Below are positions 46,257 through 54,788 of a stretch of DNA of 64,000 bases, piece by piece. Origin of the DNA: Fictibacillus nanhaiensis (lineage in GTDB: Bacteria; Bacillota; Bacilli; Bacillales; Fictibacillaceae); the NCBI RefSeq assembly GCF_023715445.1, contig NZ_JAMBOD010000001.1:930001-994000 (forward strand), given 5' to 3'. Positions within the stretch are counted from its first letter, which is position 1. Each line of letters begins with the position of its first letter. Under the pieces are notes generated by a model, which saw only the letters and a list, made by a program, of their open reading frames with translations, did not search any database and was not told where the DNA came from. The position numbers were made by a program, and so were the translations under genes.

Positions 46257-47834
46257 TTATCTTGTTTTGGTTGCTTCTAGCTGACGAAGCTCTATTCGCC
46301 GGATCTTACCTGAAGTTGTTTTTGGCAGATCGTTCACATATTCGATAGAACGAGGGTATTTATATGGTGCTGTCAGTTGCTTAACATGTTCTTGTAATTC
46401 GGATGTAAGTGCTTCCTTATTGTTTGCTGTATTTTCTCTCAATACCACAAACGCCTTTACGATATGTCCTCTGATCTCATCGGGACTTGCTACAACAGCA
46501 CACTCCTTAACAGCTGGATGCTTCACAAGTGCATCTTCGACCTCGAACGGCCCAATGGTATATCCTGAGGAAATAATGATGTCATCCCCTCTGCCTTCAA
46601 ACCAAAAATATCCCTCATCATCTTTCTTTGCCTTATCGCCAGTAATGTAATAATCCCCTCTATAGGCCATTAACGTACGGTCTTGATCTTTATAATATTC
46701 TTTAAAAAGTGCGGGGCAGTTTTTATGAACGGCAATATCACCAACTTCTCCTGGTCTTACAGGTATTCCATTCTCATCAATGATATCCACATCATTTCCA
46801 GGTGTAGGTTTCCCCATGGACCCTGGCTTGATTTCCATACCTTCCATAGTACCTACCAGCAATGTATTCTCTGTTTGCCCATAACCATCACGAACTTTAA
46901 TATGGAAGTACTTATTAAACGTATCGATTACTTCCCTATTCAATGGTTCACCTGCTGAAACAGCACTTCTTAAATGAGGTAAGCGATATTGATCTAAATT
47001 ATCTACTTTTGCCATTAATCTGTACTCAGTAGGCGTGCAGCATAATACGGAAATTTGCTGATCTTCTAAAAGAGACAAATATTGCTGAGGATCAAATTTA
47101 CCTTGATATACAAAGCCTGTTGCCCCAGTCCCTAATACAGAAACAAATGGACTCCAGATCCACTTTTGCCAGCCTGGTCCTGCCGTAGCCCAGACTTTAT
47201 CGTTTTCAGAGATACTCAGCCAGCTTTTTGCAGCAGTTCGAATATGTGCATATCCCCATCCATGTGTATGGACAACTCCTTTAGGCTGACCAGTTGTACC
47301 GGATGTATAGGAAAGAAAAGCCATATCATCTCTTGAGGTTTCAGGAGCCTTATAAGAATCGCTCACATTTTCTGTTATTGCTTTTAAGCTTAGCCAGTTT
47401 TCCGTTTCTCCATTAGCGCTTATTTTGTATGTAAGAGTAGGAAGATGTTCTTTTATTTCGCTTACTTGTTCTGTGAATTGATAATCTGCAATGATCGCTT
47501 TTGCTTCACTATGCTGAACACGATAACTCAGATCTTTAGCTCTTAGCATCTCGGAACATGGTATAACGGTAATACCTGCTTTTAAGCAAGCGATATACAC
47601 AGCGTATGTTTCAATTAAGCGAGGCATGATAATAAGGACTCGATCACCTTTAATCAATCCTAATTCTTCAAGTGAATTAGCGATTTGATTTGCTCGTTCC
47701 ATCAAGTTTTTATAAGTTATGGTTTGTGTTTCATTTTTTTCGTTCATCCAAATCAATGCTTTTTTATCCGGGTTCTCTGCGAATTTTTCAATTTCTTCTG
47801 TTAAGTTGTAGATACTAGGAGCGACTAAATTCAT
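46257..47834 (-). CDS. mbcS: Medium/branched-chain acyl-CoA synthetase MbcS-like
   Basis: ATP-dependent acyl-CoA ligase of the ANL superfamily, 525 residues from the ATG at 47834 (GGGTGG nine bases upstream). Motifs: P-loop LSYTSGTTGQPKGVVHTHGWG (A3), DGYGQTEN (A5), ITGDKAKKDDEGYFWFEGRGDDII (A7-A8) and the catalytic Lys in PKTTSGKIRRIELR. In B. subtilis the ytcI/mbcS product activates branched methylbutyric and similar acids for fatty acid priming, and lies beside ytcJ as here. Substrate assignment is by context. The thiI terminator separates it from the upstream genes. Confidence 0.85.
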   Translation of the reverse strand: MNLVAPSIYNLTEEIEKFAENPDKKALIWMNEKNETQTITYKNLMERANQIANSLEELGLIKGDRVLIIMPRLIETYAVYIACLKAGITVIPCSEMLRAKDLSYRVQHSEAKAIIADYQFTEQVSEIKEHLPTLTYKISANGETENWLSLKAITENVSDSYKAPETSRDDMAFLSYTSGTTGQPKGVVHTHGWGYAHIRTAAKSWLSISENDKVWATAGPGWQKWIWSPFVSVLGTGATGFVYQGKFDPQQYLSLLEDQQISVLCCTPTEYRLMAKVDNLDQYRLPHLRSAVSAGEPLNREVIDTFNKYFHIKVRDGYGQTENTLLVGTMEGMEIKPGSMGKPTPGNDVDIIDENGIPVRPGEVGDIAVHKNCPALFKEYYKDQDRTLMAYRGDYYITGDKAKKDDEGYFWFEGRGDDIIISSGYTIGPFEVEDALVKHPAVKECAVVASPDEIRGHIVKAFVVLRENTANNKEALTSELQEHVKQLTAPYKYPRSIEYVNDLPKTTSGKIRRIELRQLEATKTR

Positions 47835-47935
47835 TTTCAACATCCACCCTTTCGTTTTCATCATGTCGATTACACACTTATTCTCATTATAATATATTTT
47901 TGAAAATTTTTAAAATTTAGTCATCGTTTAAGACA

Positions 47936-47965
47936 AAATAAAAAGGAGCGGGGAAAGCCCGCTCC
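47936..47965 (-). terminator. Terminator after thiI and the sspA remnant
   Basis: GGAGCGGG and CCCGCTCC form a strong GC stem; TTTTTATTTT follows on the minus strand. Confidence 0.9.
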
Positions 47966-47973
47966 GTTAGCCA

Positions 47974-48060
47974 TTTATTATTTAATTTTTGGAATCCATC
48001 TAGAGCTTGAGCTACTAGATGCTTAGTAATTTCGCCACCTGCAGACCCGCTAGCACAAGG
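47974..48060 (-). pseudogene. sspA: Remnant of an alpha/beta-type SASP gene (sspA position)
   Basis: Directly after the thiI stop, the minus strand encodes CASGSAGGEITKHLVAQALD, clearly the C-terminal signature of alpha/beta-type small acid-soluble spore proteins (compare RANGSVGGEITKRLV). About 25 C-terminal codons are recognisable. The N-terminal half, start codon and ribosome site are absent because thiI lies immediately upstream, and the frame runs on past the usual end into the terminator. In B. subtilis the intact sspA lies downstream of thiI, so this is the decayed resident copy. The open frame before the motif (KPAPC) begins at the thiI stop and is not SASP-like. Confidence 0.8.
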
Positions 48061-48068
48061 TGCAGGTT

Positions 48069-49280
48069 TTAAAACAGATCTTCAAATGTATTATCAGTAG
48101 TTTTGCCTTCTTCAAGGATGAGGGTTTCAACCTCTTGAACAGCTTCCTCTATTAGTTCTTCCAAATTCTCAATATTTTTTTCAAACAGAATTGCTTTCTC
48201 GCGTTTCGGTTTAGTTTTAGGAGCTGATGGCAAGAAAATAGTGCAACAGTCTTCATAAGGACGAATTGAGATATCATATGTTCCTATTTTATGTGAGATA
48301 TTCATGATTTCCTGCTTGTCCATCGTTATAACCGGACGAAGGATCGGCATGTTTGTGACTTCGTTAATTGCATACATGCTGTGCATCGTCTGGCTCGCAA
48401 CCTGCCCGAGATTCTCACCATTCGCAATAGCCATTGCATGGTTATTTTCTGCTAATTTTTCTGTAATTCTAAGCATTACACGCCGCATGATCGTCATACT
48501 GTAGCTTGAGGGGATCTTATCTTTTATGGTTTGCTGAATCTTTGTGAACGGGACCACATGAAGCTTGATTTTACCTCCGCTATAACGTGTAAGTTCCTGT
48601 GTTAAATCTACAACTTTTTGCTTTGCGCGTTCACTTGTGAAAGGGGGGCTATGAAAATGTACTCCTTCGATGCGGACTCCCCGTTTCATTGTTAAATAAC
48701 CGGCAACGGGACTGTCAATTCCTCCAGAAAGCATAAGCATTGCTTTACCGCCAACCCCAATAGGCAAACCGCCTGCACCTTTAAATGTCTGACAGCTGAT
48801 GTAAGTACCTGTATCTTTAACTTCAACTTTCACATCTACATCCGGATTATGAACATCAACTTTTAGGTCTTCTGTATGCTGTAAAAGATATCCTCCCACT
48901 TCCCGGTTAAGCTGCATGGAATTAACCGGAAAGGATTTTAAAGAACGTTTTCCAGTAACTTTAAAGGTTCCTTTTTTAACCATTGCCTCATTAAGTGCAA
49001 GCAAAGCAGCTTTTTGAATTTCTTGTAAATCATTTTCAGCTCTTAGTGCCAAGCTGATTGAATGGATACCAAAAATATCCTGAAGTGATTTCACAACAGG
49101 CTCAAATGGCTGTCCGTTTAATTCGACAACGATCCGGTCAAATAATTTTGCCATTTTAAGATTGTCGTATTGACGAAGTTTTCTTTTAACAGTTTCGAAC
49201 AGTTGAGACTCAAAGTGCCTTCTGTTTTTTCCTTTTAGGGATAATTCTCCGTAACGTACTACTAAATGATCATAAAGCAT
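48069..49280 (-). CDS. thiI: tRNA 4-thiouridylation / thiazole sulfurtransferase ThiI
   Basis: ThiI adenylates U8 of tRNA and inserts sulphur to make 4-thiouridine. The 403-residue protein has an N-terminal ferredoxin-like and THUMP region (1-170) and the PP-loop motif LMLSGGIDSPVAGYLTMKRG (about 180-200). It lacks the C-terminal rhodanese domain found in E. coli ThiI, as in B. subtilis (401 residues), where the partner cysteine desulfurase NifZ gives sulphur directly. The start lies five bases after the iscS-type gene stop, so they form one operon. Confidence 0.96.
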   Translation of the reverse strand: MLYDHLVVRYGELSLKGKNRRHFESQLFETVKRKLRQYDNLKMAKLFDRIVVELNGQPFEPVVKSLQDIFGIHSISLALRAENDLQEIQKAALLALNEAMVKKGTFKVTGKRSLKSFPVNSMQLNREVGGYLLQHTEDLKVDVHNPDVDVKVEVKDTGTYISCQTFKGAGGLPIGVGGKAMLMLSGGIDSPVAGYLTMKRGVRIEGVHFHSPPFTSERAKQKVVDLTQELTRYSGGKIKLHVVPFTKIQQTIKDKIPSSYSMTIMRRVMLRITEKLAENNHAMAIANGENLGQVASQTMHSMYAINEVTNMPILRPVITMDKQEIMNISHKIGTYDISIRPYEDCCTIFLPSAPKTKPKREKAILFEKNIENLEELIEEAVQEVETLILEEGKTTDNTFEDLF

Positions 49281-49285
49281 TTATA

Positions 49286-50428
49286 TTACCTCATTACCTT
49301 TTTAAAGTTTAAAATCTCTTCTTCCAATACTTTTAATGCCGTCTTCACTTCATCTTCCGTACTATCATACGAAGTACTTATGCGGATTGCCGTAGATGCC
49401 CTTTTTTCATCAAGACCCATCTCCAGCAGTATTCGGCTTGCTCCTCCCTGTTTTGAAGAACATGCAGACCGTGTCGAAACAAAGATATCTCTTTTATCAA
49501 GAGCATGAATCAAGACTTCTGGTTTAATACCTTCAACAGAAAAATTTATGATATGAGGAGCAGAATTTTCTTCAGGGGTATTAATTTCAATTCCGTTAAT
49601 ATTCTTTAATCCATTTAAAATAAAATGTTTTACAGCAAGCATGTTTTCTTTCTTTACTTGCATCTCTTCTAGATTTAGACGTAAAGCCTTTGCCATGGAA
49701 ACTATTCCTGCAACATTTTCTGTCCCCGCACGCCTGCGATATTCCTGTTCTCCTCCAGTAAATAAAGCAGACAGGGTGACTCCGTTTTTCACATATAGCA
49801 ATCCGGTACCTTTTAATCCGTGGATCTTATGTGCTGAGATTGTGCAAAGATCAATTCCCCATTCATTTAACATCAGAGGAACTTTACCGATACCCTGAAC
49901 ATTATCGACATGAAAAAAGATTTTTTTATGTTTCTTTAAGGTTTCACCGACTTCTTTAATCGGCTGGATGGTACCTGTCTCATTATTGACATGGAGCATC
50001 GAAACAAGAACCGTATCCGGACGTATCGCCTGCTTCAGATTATCTAATGAAATCATCCCTGTCTGATCCACTGGCAAATAAGTTACTTCAAATCCCTGGC
50101 TTTCTAAAAATTGAAAGGATTCATAGGAAGAGGCATGTTCTATAGCAGTAGTAATTAAATGCTTGCCGCGGTTCTGATGCTGATAGGCAATACCCTTTAT
50201 TGCTATGTTATTGCCTTCGGTCCCTCCTGAAGTAAATACAATTTCAGAAGGTGAAGCATCCAATAAATGACCAATCGATTTTCTTGCTGCTGTCAACAGA
50301 TTTTCTGCTTCTCCTCCTTTGGAATGGAGGGAAGATGGATTGGCAAAATATTTTTCAGACACGGTAACAAATGTTTCAAGAACTTCCTTATATGGCTTTG
50401 TAGTTGCACTATTATCCAGATAAATCAT
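49286..50428 (-). CDS. nifZ: Cysteine desulfurase (NifZ/IscS type) paired with ThiI
   Basis: PLP-dependent enzyme that releases sulphur from cysteine. From the ATG at 50428 (AGGATTGGAAAG upstream) the product has 380 residues and begins MIYLDNSATTKPYKEVLETF. It shows FTSGGTEGNNIAIKG, HVDNVQGIGKVP, the PLP Lys in CTISAHKIHGLKGTG, and the active-site Cys loop VSTRSACSSKQGG. Because it precedes thiI with a five-base gap, its main role is probably tRNA thiolation, as for B. subtilis NifZ. It is not linked to iscU or sufU. Confidence 0.94.
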   Translation of the reverse strand: MIYLDNSATTKPYKEVLETFVTVSEKYFANPSSLHSKGGEAENLLTAARKSIGHLLDASPSEIVFTSGGTEGNNIAIKGIAYQHQNRGKHLITTAIEHASSYESFQFLESQGFEVTYLPVDQTGMISLDNLKQAIRPDTVLVSMLHVNNETGTIQPIKEVGETLKKHKKIFFHVDNVQGIGKVPLMLNEWGIDLCTISAHKIHGLKGTGLLYVKNGVTLSALFTGGEQEYRRRAGTENVAGIVSMAKALRLNLEEMQVKKENMLAVKHFILNGLKNINGIEINTPEENSAPHIINFSVEGIKPEVLIHALDKRDIFVSTRSACSSKQGGASRILLEMGLDEKRASTAIRISTSYDSTEDEVKTALKVLEEEILNFKKVMR

Positions 50429-50565
50429 CTTTCCAATCCTCCAATTATACGTTCCGTCCATAAATGCACATTTCAATATCATACCATAATTTAAAATCCG
50501 TGACATCATAACAATATTACTTCATAGTCTTTGCAAAGTGGCGAAATTCAATCTTTTTCAAACAG

Positions 50566-50602
50566 TAAAAAACTGCAGGATATTTATCCTTGCAGTTTTT
50601 AT
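50566..50602 (-). terminator. Terminator of ezrA
   Basis: AAAACTGCAAGGATA and TATCCTGCAGTTTT arms, then TTTT on the minus strand; overlaps the ezrA stop codon. Confidence 0.88.
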
Positions 50603-52290
50603 ACATGTGATTTCATATTGATTTCCATCTCTTTTAAAATCCCAGGCTGGACACTTTCAATCGCGGAAGCTGCAATTTGAAGTGCATCTTCATACTGATA
50701 GTTGCGGAAAGCAATTTCAGCCTCAATCAATCGTATAGAAACAGATTGATATGAACTTCTGAACCTGTTTCCATATTGGATAAGTTTTTCAGCAAGGAAG
50801 GCATTCTCAATCATTTGAGACGTTTCTGCATAACCTTCGTTAACAGCTTCATGTGCTTTGTTGAGTACATAAGAAACATCAGACATCTCTAAAGGCTTTT
50901 CATCCAGCTTTTTTGAAACTTCGATGATGTATTCCTCTGCTTTTCCGATGGTAATCAGATAATGTTCGGGCAGACCAGGAAGGTTGCTTTTTTGAACCAT
51001 CCGTCTTGCTTCCAAAAGCTTTCTTCTTAGTTCTTTAAGACTTTGTTTTGTATCTAACTCGTCTTTTCTTAAATTGTGAAGCATCTCTTCATATACTTTT
51101 TGGGAGCGCTGAAGTTCTTCCATTTGTTTCTGCATCTCTTCCATCATTTCACGGATTACAGAAAATGATTCTCTTTTTTCATCGATTGATTCCTGAATGA
51201 TGATAAATCTGCTTTGAAGCTTGTGGAAAAGTTTTTCAATTTTCTTTTGCATGTCTGCTTCATTTTGTTCAATTAAATAGCTGGAAGAAACAGCTTCGGT
51301 CTCAGCTTTTAGATTCTCAATGCGTTCCTGAAGGTTTTGGATAGTGGAAGAAAATACTTCCTTCTCTTTGATTACAAACTGTTTGGAATGTACCTCGTTC
51401 TCAAGCATTTCATAGAGCTGATCCATTTTTTGAATAAGCTCATCCATGTCTTTTTGAGCATATTCTAGTTCCAGTTCGAAAACTTTATTTAATGCTTCTT
51501 CATTTAATTCTTTTAACGAGGAGATCTCTTTTTCGATCCCAATGTGATGCAGTACATAGCCTTGCTCTTCCATTTCAGTGAATCCTGCGCTCAGCTCTTT
51601 TAATGATCCTGGGACATCTGATTGTAAAATAACCAGAAGCTCCGGAACACCTTGCATTTTTGTTTTACATTCAGAAATACGGTTCAAACTTTCCACGAGC
51701 TTTTGTCTCGCTTCAAGATGGCTGCCCTGAACAGTGAGTGCTTCAAACGTTTCAAACAAAGCTTTAATCTCATCTAATTCTTTATCAAAAAGAGCAGCTG
51801 TTTGTCCAAGTGCCCGAATATGAGTTAAGTAGTATTTCTTCGTTTCCTGCAGCTTTTCTTTTGCCTCAACGATTTCTTCACGGTTAAGCTCTTCACTCGT
51901 TACCAGTTCATTAATTTCAGAGGTTATTTCTTTCATTCTTGCATCCATTGCATCTAAAGCTTTATTAACCCCTGTTAAAATTGTACGCGCTTTTTTAAAA
52001 CGGTATTTGTCTGTATACTCTTCTGCATCAAACAGGTCTTCTTCAAGATTAGGAAGATGGGTCGTAACCATTTCATCCCACTCTTGTCGCCACATTTCAA
52101 ACTTTTCTTCCGTTTCTCCGATCATCGCCATTCCTTTAACTTTTGATATCTCTTCAGTTAATGGACGATTCATAATCTGCATTTTCCATGCTTCCAAGCG
52201 GTCAATTTCTTTATATATTCTTCGGCGTGACATGGCACCGTAAAGGATTAATGCTAGGAATGTAACTATGGCAATGAGTATGTATATCAT
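50599..52290 (-). CDS. ezrA: Septation ring regulator EzrA
   Basis: Membrane-anchored negative regulator of FtsZ ring assembly and a divisome scaffold. From the ATG at 52290 (AAGGGGTG six bases upstream) it has 563 residues, against 562 in B. subtilis. It has one N-terminal membrane helix (IYILIAIVTFLALILYGAM), a short basic motif SRRRIYKEIDRLEAWK, and then almost continuous spectrin-like coiled coil to the C-terminus. DAEEYTDKYRFKKA is a conserved block. The location between nifZ-thiI and hisJ agrees with the Bacillus order. Confidence 0.96.
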   Translation of the reverse strand: MIYILIAIVTFLALILYGAMSRRRIYKEIDRLEAWKMQIMNRPLTEEISKVKGMAMIGETEEKFEMWRQEWDEMVTTHLPNLEEDLFDAEEYTDKYRFKKARTILTGVNKALDAMDARMKEITSEINELVTSEELNREEIVEAKEKLQETKKYYLTHIRALGQTAALFDKELDEIKALFETFEALTVQGSHLEARQKLVESLNRISECKTKMQGVPELLVILQSDVPGSLKELSAGFTEMEEQGYVLHHIGIEKEISSLKELNEEALNKVFELELEYAQKDMDELIQKMDQLYEMLENEVHSKQFVIKEKEVFSSTIQNLQERIENLKAETEAVSSSYLIEQNEADMQKKIEKLFHKLQSRFIIIQESIDEKRESFSVIREMMEEMQKQMEELQRSQKVYEEMLHNLRKDELDTKQSLKELRRKLLEARRMVQKSNLPGLPEHYLITIGKAEEYIIEVSKKLDEKPLEMSDVSYVLNKAHEAVNEGYAETSQMIENAFLAEKLIQYGNRFRSSYQSVSIRLIEAEIAFRNYQYEDALQIAASAIESVQPGILKEMEINMKSHV

Positions 52291-52512
52291 TGGAGGCACC
52301 CCTTCTACTTGTTCTATTTCTTCATTTCCTTGTATTATGTATAAGAATATAATTTTACTCATTTAAATGAAAAAAGGTTTTTCTACGTATAAAATTGCAG
52401 TTTAATGCTTTTATGATAACATGTAAACACACATTTGACGTAAAAAAAATGCATAATTTGATAAATTTTTTCCAAATTAATGAAGATTTTGTCGAAAGGA
52501 GGAGGATAAAAG

Positions 52513-53337
52513 ATGTATTACGATGGACACGTTCATACTCCGTTTTGCCCGCACGGTTCTAATGACACATTTGAAATGTATATTGAAAAAGCTATTTCCC
52601 TTGGAATAAAAGGCATTACATTTACAGAACATGCCCCATTGCCTAAGAATTTCACGGATCCTGCTCCTGCAAAGGACAGTGCAATGTTATATGGAGACTT
52701 AAATAACTACTTTCATAAGCTTCAAGAGATAAAAAAATTCTATAGAAAATATATCGATGTGAGAACAGGTCTGGAAATTGATTTTATAGAAGGGTTTGAA
52801 CAAGAGACAGAAGATTTTCTTCGTGAAGTCGGTCCAGAGCTTGAAGATGCTATACTCTCTGTCCACTTTTTGAATGTCGGGGAGACATTTTATTGCATGG
52901 ATTATGACGAGAACGTTTTTAACGATATGATCAGGGAATCCGGTGCGCTGAATTCTGTTTATAAAAATTATTTTACTGCTGTAAAAAAATCAATCAAACA
53001 CTCATTTATGAGTTACCAGCCGCTTAGAATCGGCCATATTACGCTCGTTAATAAGTTCCAAAAGCTGTTTCCAGCAGATTTCAGTATCACTGAAGATATT
53101 CATGATATTTTGAAAGAAGTTTCTGAACGAGGAATGTCCTTGGATTACAATGGTGCCGGTGCTGTCAAGCCCTTTTGTGGGGATACTTATCCATCTGCAT
53201 GGATTGTAAAAGAAGCACACAAAAGAAAAATCCCTCTCGTTTACGGGTCTGACGCCCATAGCGCTAAGGGACTTGGTCAAGGGTATGAAAAACTGGAACC
53301 ATATGCAAAATTAACTTCCCCACTTCTCCTGGATTGA
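52513..53337 (+). CDS. hisJ: Histidinol-phosphatase HisJ (PHP family)
   Basis: Hydrolyses histidinol phosphate in histidine synthesis. The 274-residue PHP-domain protein has metal ligands in YYDGHVHTPFCPHGSND (3-19), FTEHAPLP (near 38), GLEIDFIEG, LSVHFL, RIGHITLV and VYGSDAHSAKGLG. The length is close to B. subtilis HisJ (268). It is a monocistronic gene apart from the main his operon; AGGAGGAGG precedes the start. Its 3' end overlaps the converging refZ gene by 27 bases and no terminator is visible between them. Confidence 0.94.
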   Translation: MYYDGHVHTPFCPHGSNDTFEMYIEKAISLGIKGITFTEHAPLPKNFTDPAPAKDSAMLYGDLNNYFHKLQEIKKFYRKYIDVRTGLEIDFIEGFEQETEDFLREVGPELEDAILSVHFLNVGETFYCMDYDENVFNDMIRESGALNSVYKNYFTAVKKSIKHSFMSYQPLRIGHITLVNKFQKLFPADFSITEDIHDILKEVSERGMSLDYNGAGAVKPFCGDTYPSAWIVKEAHKRKIPLVYGSDAHSAKGLGQGYEKLEPYAKLTSPLLLD

Positions 53338-53997
53338 GCCAAACAAAGGCGCTTGAACAGCAGATAGGAGGGGATTTTTTCTTTCTGTTTGACATACGCA
53401 TTTATCAAACCAGTTAACCATCCACTTTTTGTACGGTTTGATGAACGTTTCGGTCTCAGCTGTAATCTGGTAGACTTCGGATAAATATAACGGATGCAAA
53501 AAGGGCAGCATCATCATATCTTTAAATTGAATGGTCAAAAAATCAATTGGCTGTCTTCTGAACTCCTTTTTCTTCATGCCTTTTTCAAACATGGTTTGAA
53601 GAAAATATTTCTCTTTCACAAGATAGGTTGACATTAACTCCCTTACAAGAGTAGAATCCAGCGTCATTTCACGATAAACGAAACGTGCAAGCGGAAGATT
53701 CTTCTGCTGATAGATCAACAGTGACTCAACGAGTTCTATAAAATTCCCCTTAACAGATGAAGAGTTTGAGGTATGATAGACGATTTCAATCCTTCTAATA
53801 TAACCTTCAAAAAATAAAGTGATCAGTTCTTCAAGCAGCCCTTTTTTTCCGCCGAAGTGGTATGAAATCAACGCGAGATTAACACCTGCTTTTTTAGCAA
53901 TCTGCCTCACAGTTGTACCTTTAAATCCTTGGCTTGTAAAAAGAGAGATGGCTGCTTCAGCTATTTTGATCTTTGTTTCTGCTTTATCTGCCTTCAT
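53311..53997 (-). CDS. refZ: TetR-family regulator RefZ (YttP)
   Basis: RefZ is a TetR-family protein that in B. subtilis binds motifs near the origin and helps position polar division and forespore chromosome capture. The product from the ATG at 53997 has 228 residues. The helix-turn-helix is at about 10-55 (IKIAEAAISLFTSQGFKGTTVRQIAKKAGVNLALISYHFGGKKGLLEEL), and the helical C-terminal domain includes IYQQKNLPLARFVYREMTLDSTLVRELM, characteristic of YttP. A GTG three codons earlier is possible. The sigma-H-type promoter and the Spo0A-like site upstream fit its early-sporulation expression. Confidence 0.88.
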   Translation of the reverse strand: MKADKAETKIKIAEAAISLFTSQGFKGTTVRQIAKKAGVNLALISYHFGGKKGLLEELITLFFEGYIRRIEIVYHTSNSSSVKGNFIELVESLLIYQQKNLPLARFVYREMTLDSTLVRELMSTYLVKEKYFLQTMFEKGMKKKEFRRQPIDFLTIQFKDMMMLPFLHPLYLSEVYQITAETETFIKPYKKWMVNWFDKCVCQTERKNPLLSAVQAPLFGSIQEKWGS

Positions 53998-54027
53998 TTT
54001 GTTCACCGTCCTTCCTTAATGTATAAA

Positions 54028-54052
54028 ATTCTTGGACGGCAGACATAAACCT
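54028..54052 (-). promoter_or_regulatory. Sigma-H-type promoter of refZ
   Basis: On the minus strand AGGTTTA (54046-54052), 14 bases, GAAT (54028-54031), the pattern of the spoVG sigma-H promoter. A Spo0A-box-like TGTCGAG (54063-54069, 6 of 7) lies just upstream. Confidence 0.55.
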
Positions 54053-54148
54053 TTAATAATCGCTCGACAAATAAGGGCTTTTGAGTGTATTGTTCAACAT
54101 TATTTGATAGGATAGAGTAAACAATTTATCAGGTTTGGAGGAATCTTG

Positions 54149-54634
54149 ATGTTTACCGTTCAACAATACAGCACTGATAGAAACAAAGCATATGATCTTC
54201 TATGTAAACAGCTTCAGGCACTACTTGAAGGAGAAACAAATGCAACGGCAAATCTTGCTAATGCATCAGCTTTATTGAATCAATTTTTGGACAGAGTGAA
54301 TTGGGTGGGATTTTATTCATTTGAAGAAGAATCAAACCAGCTTGTCTTAGGGCCGTTTCAAGGACTTCCTGCGTGTGTAAGAATACCGTTAGGAAAAGGT
54401 GTCTGTGGAACATCGGCTGAAAAACGGGAAACGCTGGTTGTAAAAGATGTACACGAATTCCCGGGACATATAGCATGTGATGCCGCTTCCCAATCGGAAA
54501 TTGTCGTTCCGCTTGTCAAAAATGGAAAGCTTGTCGGTGTTCTGGATATCGACAGTCCTGAAAAAGAACGATTTGATGAAGTAGATCGTGAAAATTTAGA
54601 GAAATTCTCAGCTATTTTACTCCAATATATTTAA
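54149..54634 (+). CDS. ytsP: Free methionine-R-sulfoxide reductase YtsP (GAF domain)
   Basis: Reduces free L-methionine-(R)-sulfoxide. The 161-residue single GAF domain has the three cysteines of the fRMsr family, Cys76 (LPACVRIP), Cys86 (GKGVCGTSA) and Cys110 (GHIACDAAS), with exactly the spacing of the E. coli enzyme (84, 94, 118). The start ATG at 54149 has GGAGG seven bases upstream. It is divergent from refZ. Array B lies in its 3' region, before the terminator. Confidence 0.94.
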   Translation: MFTVQQYSTDRNKAYDLLCKQLQALLEGETNATANLANASALLNQFLDRVNWVGFYSFEEESNQLVLGPFQGLPACVRIPLGKGVCGTSAEKRETLVVKDVHEFPGHIACDAASQSEIVVPLVKNGKLVGVLDIDSPEKERFDEVDRENLEKFSAILLQYI

Positions 54635-54660
54635 TGGTTGAGGGATGGTCGAAGAGGGGA

Positions 54661-54710
54661 TTTATTCCTTATTTCAGACTTTTATTCCTTGTATCTGTGA
54701 TTTATTCCTA
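54661..54710. repeat. Intergenic array B: three 20-bp units with core TTTATTCCT
   Basis: TTTATTCCT occurs at 54661, 54681 and 54701, exactly every 20 bp; the 11 bases between are not conserved. It lies 26 bases after the ytsP stop and before the shared terminator, so it is probably transcribed as ytsP 3' RNA. Confidence 0.8.
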
Positions 54711-54747
54711 ATTCGTTTTTTCACCACAAGTAACCAGAAAACAAATT

Positions 54748-54786
54748 AAAAAAGCACTGTGCAAACTCTTTTGCGCAGTGCTTTTT
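54748..54786. terminator. Bidirectional terminator between ytsP and the lyase gene
   Basis: AAAAAGCACTG-TGCAAA pairs with TTTGCG-CAGTGCTTTTT. Confidence 0.9.
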
Positions 54787-54788
54787 GA

